64,000 nucleotides of DNA from Calamus simplicifolius (lineage: Eukaryota > Streptophyta > Magnoliopsida > Arecales > Arecaceae): positions 215,155 through 279,154 of the forward strand of contig UESW01004241.1 of assembly GCA_900491605.1 (NCBI GenBank). Reading direction: 5' to 3'. The notes beneath the pieces are model-generated. The model searched no databases. It was given only the letters and a program-made list of their open reading frames with translations, and was not told the DNA's origin. A program made the translations under genes and the position numbers. Of this stretch, positions 55,725 to 64,000 are shown piece after piece. Positions within the stretch are counted from its first letter, which is position 1; each line of letters starts with the position of its first letter.

Positions 55725-56424
55725 AGCTTCTATTTACACCACAAAAATTACTCTTCATGCCCTCTCTTAACTTAACAAAAATATCTAATTTATCCCTCTA
55801 AAAAAAATTATTTTACTCTTTCAATTACTCTCCACACCCACTGACCTCGTAAAAAACCCCACCCCTTCCCCCCTCTCCCTCCATCTTCCTCTTCCTCCTT
55901 TTCTCGCTCGAAGTTCTCCATCTCCATCATCCTTCATCTTTTTGTTCGATCAACATAAAGATTAGTTTGGCCCTCTACTTCTGTTCGACCCAATGAAGCT
56001 GAACAGAAAGACATAAGGTGATGAAGAGAAAACAAAAAACTTTTAGAGATGGATGGCAAGGAAGGAGACGAAGGGCAACGAAGGAAGGTGAAAGAAGGCG
56101 AAGGAAAAACTCAATCGATATCAAAGGAAGGATTATCAATGCATATCGATATCGAAAAAGGAGAATTCGCTGGGACGCTACGTCGCTGCTTATCGATGCC
56201 GAGGAAGAAGAAGGAAAAAGGGAAATGAGGGGTTTGAATGGTGCGTTGAGGAAGAGGGATGCGCAGAGCAAAAGAAAGGAGAAGGAATAGTTTAGAAATT
56301 TTTTTTAAAGGAGTGTAAAGAGAATTTTGAGGAGGGAAGAGGAGGGGGTGGGGGTGCAATAGAGTAACTTAAAAAAAAAAAATATATATATATATAATAA
56401 TTTTTGCAGTGCAAACAGAAGCTT
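55725..56424. mobile_element. Foldback or MITE-like element
   Basis: AGCTTCTATTTACACCACAA at the left end matches, inverted, AGCTTCTGTTTGCACTGCAA at the right end; over 28 bp (55725-55752 and 56397-56424) about six positions differ. Inside, the CCACCCCTTCCCCC region near 55860 and the GGAGGGGGTGGGGG region near 56342 also pair, suggesting a longer imperfect inverted repeat. I found no target duplication. The 90-codon frame inside (56018-56290) is Arg/Lys/Glu-rich and looks like low-complexity sequence. Confidence 0.5.
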
Positions 56425-58258
56425 CTTGAGCTCTACAAGTTAAGCTACCTGGTTAAATTAACCAGTCATTCAAGACCTGGGTCCGGACCGGCACATAATT
56501 CCAAGTCCTCGGAATTAGAAACCGTGCAAAACCAGGTCGCCGATAAGCTCCTCATCCGTAGGATTTAGGTATGCAAACAAAATGATCGACTGGACTACCG
56601 TCCAAACTGAGGCCATTTCGGCAGTCCTTCGTTAAGAGACGACGAAATTCTCAGCAGCCGCCTTCGCACGTCTCTTCTACTGCACGTATCTGCACGCTTG
56701 CAAATGGGTCGGTCATTTCCTTTTGAAAGTCAAACAGGAGGAAACAAATTCTCTAAAGGCTTCTAATATCCCACTCTTAAGACATTATTTGACTTTTTGA
56801 AAGAGATAACAAAACGTCATTGGATAACGATCTTGTATTCTTGTGCCGTGCAATAATCGCAATAGAGAAAAAAAGAGTGTATCACAACATCTGAATATTT
56901 TTTTTTTACTCATAAGAATGGAGATCAACCATAATTTAATATGTTTGGGCTCTCAAAAGTTAAGAATCGCCTCAGATTTCTCCATGATTCGTTACCACAA
57001 TCTGCAAGCTAGCAACGTGAAAACAGGGGAGCTGATCATTAGTTTATTAAAATATTTTCAGTAGAGAAGCGTTTGAAATATTGAAAACTGGCTCGAATCG
57101 GAGTCCTGATGGTCTAAATTGGCCGGTGGAGTATACTTATTTTATAATTCGATACGTAAGTGAATGACGAGACATAATATACAAACCGGAAACAATAAAT
57201 AGTATTCGGCCCAAAATGCATAGAATGTTCCATTAACCCCGAGTGTTTTATGGGAACTGTTCGCATCTTTCTCGACTTCGTTTTCATTGGGAAGGAGTTT
57301 ACCGTAACAAGACAAAAGAAAAATTAAATTTTGCTAATAATATTTGTTAATTAAATAATTGCTGTTGCCGATGTATGCTACAATCATGACTTACAAAACG
57401 ACTGCTTAATCTGTGATTTTTTACGACAACGAAAGTGTTGTGAAAGTGCTCTTTGAAATATGATGGTGGGAGAATGCTACCAGTTGTTTCCCCTGGTGTT
57501 ATTAAACTCCCGGAACCCCTGGTTAGCGTGTCAACCCAGCCTATTTCCCTTCCCTACCTTCTCGGTGCGAGAAATCTGGTTAAGATTGTTATTTTAGTAC
57601 CACATAGGATTGTTTCCTCTTGAGAAGGTTTTTTTTTATTTTTTTAAAGGATACTCCACCAAATTTTTATTGTTATCATTCTCCTCAGAATACATCGCCG
57701 TGGGAAGCAAACGAATGCCGTGAGCTTTACTCTTGATTCCGGGCTCATTCAAGCCGGGCTTTTCTCAAAGTCCAAAACCATGCATTAGAAACAATGCAAT
57801 GTGGAATCTGTCACCTTTTACTGCTATTTTTTTCCAGGAAATCCCGATTTTACGCTTAGTTTTCGCATCTAAATGCTTGTTTTCGTAATGGTGAACGAAG
57901 CGGCACGATACGGTTGACATGGCATAAATTTCGCTCGGACTTTCCCTAACTTCCCCCTTGAAATAAAAACGATTGACGTAGCTGGTCCAGGAGGTAGAAG
58001 ATGTCGTCTTTGTGCAATTAAAGGACACGAAATCGGAAGTGCACGTTTTTAGAATTCAGACAGAGAGGGAACTCTAGACAAGGAGAAAGGCACGGAGGAA
58101 AGTTCTGAGGTCCTGGAATATTCTAGAGTGCAGGAATGTCTTTTGGCAAGATACCCAAAGTACCATGGAATGGATACTTGTACCTTGTTAGCGTACGAGT
58201 GTGGCAGTATCCTATATAAGTTTATTCTATCAAAATATCAAGAAATATGCTTTTGTCC
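56425..58258. other. Intergenic sequence without recognised features
   Basis: This lies between the foldback element and the Gypsy 5' LTR. It is AT-rich. No convincing coding region, tandem array or transposon end was seen. An 87-codon minus-strand frame at 57765-58028 has no recognisable family. Confidence 0.6.
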
Positions 58259-59034
58259 TGTTGGGGGTAAAATCGTTATTGCATTAATATGCGTGCGAGA
58301 CGACTAAGGCCGACCTCCTTCCTTCGGCCTCTCCGGGCTTCCGTAGCTCAGCCTTCCCGGGCTCCCGTAGCTCGGCCTCCCCGGGCTTCCGTGACCCGGC
58401 TTTACTGAACGCCCCACGATCCAATACCCACCTTCGCGGAACCTGACGCGGGAGAGCCTCAGCCTACTGTAACGGCACCCTAGACAAGGAATCATACTGA
58501 AAAGTGGTCTAGAACCTATCAAGGCCACCTGAGACCTACATATCTACCAGATCTCAAGCCATCAAGGGGCTCTCCCAGCCGTCGATCCCCTAACAGACAA
58601 GATACGGATCCCAACAGCCCCACAACGGCCTGATTCGATCCACTCCCGTATCCTAACAACCTCTAAACCTTCCAGAAGGCGCTCAAGATCCAGGTGACAG
58701 TCTATAAATAGGACACTCCCAGATTCCCTCAGGTACACACATCCGCGCGCGCTCACACCCTCACTCCTCACTCTCCTGCTCTCTCGCCGGCAGCTCGTCG
58801 ACGCTCTTGCCCTTTAGAGCTCCCGATTGGCCGCCCTCCGGAGAGGCCTCCCGGAGAGATCCACCTCCCCATTATCTGGTTGATCGTCGATTTCTTCACC
58901 ACTGACTTGAGCATCGGAGGGTCTTCCGCGGAGGGCCACCCCCAACGCCTCTCGCGCGAGGACTTTTGTACAGATCCGCCCCCCCCTTGGAGATCGACCG
59001 CGCCCGAGTCGGAGGACGGATCCCGGCGGCAACA
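58259..59034 (+). mobile_element. 5' LTR of a Tat-type Gypsy retrotransposon
   Basis: A 776-bp LTR bounded by the inverted pentamers TGTTG (58259) and CAACA (59030-59034). A TATA box (TATAAATA) is at 58703-58710. Directly downstream lies TTGGCGCTAGAGG, the usual position of the primer-binding site and a sequence common after LTRs of this lineage. The 5-bp target duplication would be TGTCC (58254-58258), but the 3' LTR is outside the window. Confidence 0.88.
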
Positions 59035-59058
59035 GATTGGCGCTAGAGGAAGGGCCTC
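59035..59058 (+). other. Primer-binding-site region of the Gypsy element
   Basis: GATTGGCGCTAGAGGAAGGG follows the LTR end. The tRNA used cannot be named safely from memory. Confidence 0.55.
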
Positions 59059-59119
59059 AAGTCCCATTAAAACTTGAAAAGAGGAGATAAGGATCTAAAT
59101 CTGGAGTAGAACCTCTCTA

Positions 59120-60602
59120 ATGGCCAATCGGAGAAGAACAACTTCTGAAGCTCAAGATCAGGTCGCTTCCCAGAGGCCTGATCCGACGAGCGGTGTAGTG
59201 CCGCCACCACCACCAGTCGAAACCCCGTCACCGCCTGCCATCCCGGTGACCCAGGACCAGTTTGCTTCGCTGGTCTAACAAGTTCAAACTCTGACCCATC
59301 TGGTCCAGGAGCGCCTCACGGCTCCTCCTGCTCCACACTTTCATAAGGAAGCGGCGATTCCTTCTTCACCGGCGACCTCCTCCTCCAGTCCGCACAAATC
59401 CGCGGACCCCCGCACCGACCTAGAGGGGATAAGCCGATCCCGCGAGGCGGTCACAACAGAGATCCTTCCAGATCTCGGTGAGCCTGGTCTCTCTCGCCGG
59501 TGACCTCCCACCATGATTCGATGCCGTCTCTGCGGTCCTCTCGCCCAGCCCCCCCTCTGGCTGGCGAAGAGGAGATCCGTCGTCAGATCCAGGAAATGCG
59601 TCAAGAGCTGGACGCCGCCAAGCAGGCCCATCCGCCCCAGCTCAAGGTGGAGCAGGGCATCCCTTTCTCTAAGAGGATCATGGAGGAAGTGATTCCCTCC
59701 CATGTCAAGCTACCAGCCGTCGAGCCCTACCACGGCTCTTCTGACCCGAACGACCATCTTAGCAGCTTCGGTCAATAATGATGTTCCACGGAGCATCTGA
59801 TGCGGTCCTCTGCCGCGCCTTCCCCTCCACCCTCAGAGGATCCACCCGAACCTGGTTCAATGCTTTGAAGCCGGGTTCTATTGATTCATTCGATGAGCTA
59901 AGCCGCCTTTTTATTGGCCAGTTCGTCAGCAGCCGCCACCACCGACGGAGATCCGACTCCCTCTCTGAAGTTAAGCAGAGAGAGGGGGAGTCCTGAGAAA
60001 TTATCTTGGCGTTTTAACAAGGCCATGTTAGAGGTGGACCACCTCAACCATGAGGTGGCTATGTCTGCCCTGGCTGGGGGAGTCTCAAAGGAGAGCGACT
60101 TCTACCTAGCTATGGAGGTCAGCTACCCCCCAGCCTCTCTGATATGATGGCCCTGACGGACAAGTATGCTAGGGTCGAAGAATCGCGGAGAGTTGCCCGC
60201 GCTAAGCAGGCAAAGAAGAAGGAGCCCAAAGTCCTCGACAGGCACCGTCCCGCCCGGCGACCAAGTCCACCTCGCCGCCAGAGAGTCCCTCCGCTGCCGC
60301 CAAGGAATCGCTCCCGGAGCCCTCCCAGGCGATTCAACCACTACACTTCGTTGACCGTGCCCCGGGCGCAAATTCTCATGGAGATAGAGCGCCAGCTCTC
60401 CCGGCCAATACCTCTCCGAGGGAACCCGACCCGAAGAGATCCTACCAAGTACTGCCGCTATCATAGGGAGCACGGTCACGATACTGAAGAGTGCTGGCAG
60501 CTGAAAAATGAAATCGAGAGACTGATCCAGCGGGGACGACTGAATCATTTCAGGAGGGCGCCCGAGCCACAACAAGGAGGTGACCGCCAGCCCGAACTTT
60601 AA
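59120..60602 (+). pseudogene. Gypsy gag (broken frame)
   Basis: Gag forms the virus-like particle. The start is ATG 59120 (MANRRRTTSEAQ). The capsid part is recognised by LPAVEPYHGSSDPNDHL, MFHGASDAVLCRAFPSTLRG and RTWFNALKPGSI, then FNKAMLEVDHLNHEVA; the nucleocapsid part is Arg/Pro-rich and includes YCRYHREHGHDTEECWQL, a zinc-knuckle-like C-X2-3-H-X3-H motif. Single bases are lost near 59490, 59777, 59997, 60012 and 60125. Stops at 59276-59278 and 60600-60602 are substitutions. Confidence 0.85.
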
Positions 60603-60629
60603 CAACCTCCTCCTCCATCGAATCCGCCC

Positions 60630-63600
60630 GTGATCGGCCGCATTAACATGATTGAAGAGGCCGGTGGATCGAGCCCCAAGGGCGACAGTGGTGGATCGGC
60701 GCCTAAGAAGGCACGGGCTGGCGAACTCTCCTTCTCCGATGATGACCTCCTAGGGATACAGCTCCCCCATGATGACGCACTAGTTGTATCCCTTAATTTG
60801 AATGACTATGATGTAAGCCGAATCCTAGTTGATAGTGGAAGTTCGGTAAATGTTTTGTACCTCGGTGTGTTTGCCAGGATGAAATTACTCATGGAAAATC
60901 TTCGAGCCGTGGATTCCACCTTGATGGGATTCATAGGCGACGTCATCGTCCCGGAAGGGGTCATCACCCTAACGGTCCGCGCAGGAACCTGGCCCCTTGT
61001 GACCATTGTCCAGACAGACTTCCTGATAACCGACCTCAGATCCCCATACAACGCAATATTCGGCAGGCCCGGCCTAATGTCCCTCAAGGCAGTTGTCTCC
61101 ATCCCGCATCTATCCATGAAGTTCCCCACCGAGCGAGGAGTGGGAGTTGTTCGAAGAAGTCAAGCCATGGCTCGGCAGTGCTTTGTCACAAGCCTGCAGT
61201 CTAGAATGCCGGAAGTTGATGGGCTGGATGCTCGCGAGGACTTCGCCGAACAGCGGGGAGAACCGGCAGAAGAATTGAAGGAGGTACCGCTGGATGGGGC
61301 TCGTCCCGACCAAACCATAAAGATCGGGTCGCTGCTCAAAGGAGAGCCTCGGCACAGATTGATCAGGTTCCTCCGAAGTAACGCTGACATCTTTGCCTGG
61401 TCCGCCTCTGACATGCCAGGGATCAGCCCTGAGGTTCTCGTCCATCATCTCAATGTGGACGAGATGCACAGGCCCGTCAAGCAGAAAAAGAGGAGCTTCG
61501 CCCCAGAGCGACAAAAGGCCATTGAAGAAGAAGTAGACAAACTAATCAAGGCCAACTTCATCCGGGAGGTAAATTATCCGAGCTGGCTATCGAACGTCGT
61601 CATGGTGAAGAAGTCGAACGGCAAATGGAGAATCTGCATCGACTTCACCGACCTCAACAAGGCCTGCCCGAAGGACAGCTTCCCCTCCCTCGGATTGACC
61701 AGCTCATGGACGCCACCTCAGGCCACCAGATGCTGTCATTCATGGATGCCTATTCAGGCTACAATCAGATCCGAATGGCCCCTAAAGATGAAGAAAAGAC
61801 CGCCTTCATAACCGATCGAGGTACTTATTGTTACCGCGTTATGCCTTTTGGTCTTAAAAATGCAGGTGCCACCTACCAGAGGCTAGTCAACAAAGTATTC
61901 AAGGAGCAAATCGGCCGGAATATGGAGGTGTACGTGGACGACATGCTGGTCAAAAGCAAGGAGGCATCGCAGCATGTCGAGGACCTCACAGAGAGCTTTG
62001 CCATGCTGCGCAAGTACGGGATGAGACTCAACCCGACCAAATGTGCCTTCGGTGTTAACTCAGGGAAGTTTCTCGGCTTCATGGTCTCCCAGCGAGGTAT
62101 TGAAGCCAACCCCCAGAAAATTCAAGCTCTCCAACAAATGGCACCCCCGGCATCTGTCAAAGAGGTCCAACGCCTAACCGGGAGGATAGTGGCCCTAAAC
62201 CGCTTCGTGGCGCGGTCGGCCGAGAGATGCCTCCCCTTCTTCAAAACTCTCCGATCGGCCAAAAACTTTCAGTGGACTCCCGAATGCCAAAGGTCATTTC
62301 AAGATCCAAGAAGTACCTTGGCTCGCCCCCACTCCTCAATAGTCCGGCCCCAGGGGAGACCCTATTCTTGTACCTCGCTGTTTCAGAAGGTGTGGTCTGT
62401 TCGGTGTTGATCAAAGAAGAAGGCAAAGTCCAAAAGCCGATTTACTATGTTAGCAGGTTACTCGGCGATGTGGAGACGAGGTACAGCAGAATTGAAAAGA
62501 TGGTGTTGGCTTTAATCACCTCAGTCCGGAAGCTGCAACCGTATTTCCAAGCACATTCGTGACGGTCCTGACCGACCAACCCATCAAGGCGGTGGTCCAC
62601 CGTCCCGAGACATCGGGGAGAATGACTAAATGGGCCATCGAGCTAAGTGAGCATGACATACACTTCCAGCCTCGTCCAGTCATCAAGGCCCAAGTGCTAG
62701 CCGACTTCCTCCTCGAATGTACCATCCCGGAGGACGGTTCTACCCCAGACTCCCCCGAGGAACCAAAAGTTGGAGCCCGGTGGCTCCTCCATGTCGACGG
62801 GTCATCTAATGCCCATCGCTCCGGTGCGGGTCTGGTTCTTACCAGTCCGGAGGGAATTGCCTTTGAATATGGCATCCGATTCTCCTTCCCGACCTCCAAC
62901 AACGAAGCCGAGTATGAAGCCCTGTTAGCCGGCCTTCGAATCGCCCGCAATCTGAAGGTGGGGAAGCTTAATGCCTTCACCGACTCTCAGCTGGTAGCCG
63001 GCCATGTGCGGGGAGAGTTTGAAGCCCGAGAACCGAACATGGTTCGGTATCTTCAGGAGGTACGGAACCTGCTTCCACATTTTCCGAGTTTGAAATCATT
63101 CAGATTCCCAGATCCGAGAACGCTCGCGCCGACCTACTCTCCCGATTGGCGACCGCGGAGTCAATGGATGCTGAGCAAAAGTTCCACCTGGAGACTCTGG
63201 AGAAGCACAGCATCACGGAAGCCGACCGAATAATGCAAGTTGAGGCCGAACCATCATGGTTCGACCCTATCCTCAAATATCTCAGAGAAGGGTCGCTTCC
63301 GTCCGACCGAAGGGAGGCTAGAAAGCTGAGGTTACAGGCCACCCACTACGTGTTGATTGACAACCTGCTTTACAAACGGTCTTTTTCTCTGCCGCTGCTT
63401 AGATGCCTTCGCCCGTCCGAAGCAGATTATGCCCTGCGCGAAGTACATGAAGGGATTTGCGGCAACCATCTGGGAAGCCGGTCCCTATGCCACAAGGTAC
63501 TGCGACAAGGCTACTACTGGCCGACCATGCAAAAGGACGCGGACGACCTAGTCCGAGCCTGCGACCCCTGCCAGAGGCACTCAAGCATCCAAAGGCTCCC

Positions 63601-64000
63601 TTCTGCCGAACTAGTTTCCATATCCTCTGCTTGGCCCTTTGCCAAATGGGGGATGGACATCCTCGGCCCATTCCCGCTTGCCACAGGACAGCGGAAATTT
63701 CTATTCGTCGCCATCGACTATTTCACCAAATGGGTCGAAGCGGAAGCAGTTGCACAAATTACCGAGGCACGAGCCAGAGATTTTGTTTGGAGGTCTATCA
63801 TCTGCCGGTTCGCCTCCCGCATACCTTAATCACCGACAACGGTAAGCAGTTCGATAACTCTAAATTTCGCCAGTTCTGCGAGGAGCATGGAATCCGTCAC
63901 CACCTCACTTCGATCGGGCACCCACAAGCCAATGGAGCGGCCGAAGTGACCAACAGGACCCTCCTTCAGGGAATCAAAGCTCGCCTCTCCAGAGCCCAAG
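60630..64000 (+). pseudogene. Gypsy pol: protease, RT, RNase H, second RNase H, integrase (broken, cut by window end)
   Basis: Order of domains: aspartic protease (ILVDSGSSVNVLY at 60825-60863), reverse transcriptase (WRICIDFTDLNKACPKDSF, FMDAYSGYNQI, MPFGLKNAGATYQRL, catalytic YVDD near 61930), RNase H (YLAVSEGVVCSVL, KPIYYVSRLL), a second, archaeal-type RNase H (LHVDGSSNAHRSGAGLVL, NNEAEYEALLAGL) and integrase with a zinc-binding part (HEGICGNHLG, CDPCQRH) and the catalytic core (WGMDILGPFP, ITDNGKQFDN, HPQANGAAEV). The second RNase H between RNase H and integrase marks the Tat lineage of plant Gypsy elements. Single bases are lost near 61685, 62313, 62560, 63080 and 63797. No stop codon lies in the reading frames between these points, so the copy may be young. 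It continues past 64000. Confidence 0.92.

Overview
The window is nuclear DNA of a flowering plant. Evidence: spliced genes with plant-type proteins (a UPL3-like HECT ubiquitin ligase and a KIN-6 kinesin), very long introns, and plant retroelements (a Tat-type Gypsy element with a second RNase H, an L1 LINE with DUF4283-type ORF1 and C-terminal RNase H, RTE LINEs, hAT-type MITEs). A monocot with large introns is my best guess, but the species cannot be fixed by reading alone.

Layout. 1-3788: non-coding, probably an intron of the first gene, with small MITE-like repeats. 3789-9152 (+): the C-terminal 40-45% of a UPL3-type HECT E3 ligase in nine exons, ending with a complete HECT domain. 9153-10561: a short gap between two converging genes. 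10562-49111 (-): one KIN-6 kinesin gene of about 38.5 kb. I place 23 exons and infer one more. Its introns carry four solo LTRs, two RTE LINEs, several MITEs and an older interrupted LTR-like sequence. 49112-49467: the short promoter-proximal stretch of the kinesin gene. 49468-55468 (-): an L1 LINE of 6.0 kb with poly(A) tail and target-site duplication. 55725-56424: a foldback/MITE-like element. 58259 to the window end (+): a Tat-type Gypsy retrotransposon with 5' LTR, gag, protease, RT, RNase H, second RNase H and integrase, cut off by the window.

Main observations. (1) All 20 reading-frame breaks I could resolve, in two host genes, the LINE and the Gypsy element, are losses of a single base, mostly in short homopolymers; none is an insertion. 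This looks like residual consensus error in the assembly rather than decay of the genes, so neither host gene should be called a pseudogene on these breaks. (2) One gene holds four LTR copies reduced to solo LTRs, each with a recognisable 5-bp target duplication. (3) One solo LTR lies exactly across the end of a hAT-type MITE; removing it reveals the MITE's own 8-bp target duplication. I found no undescribed biological system, no CRISPR array, and no tRNA or rRNA gene.
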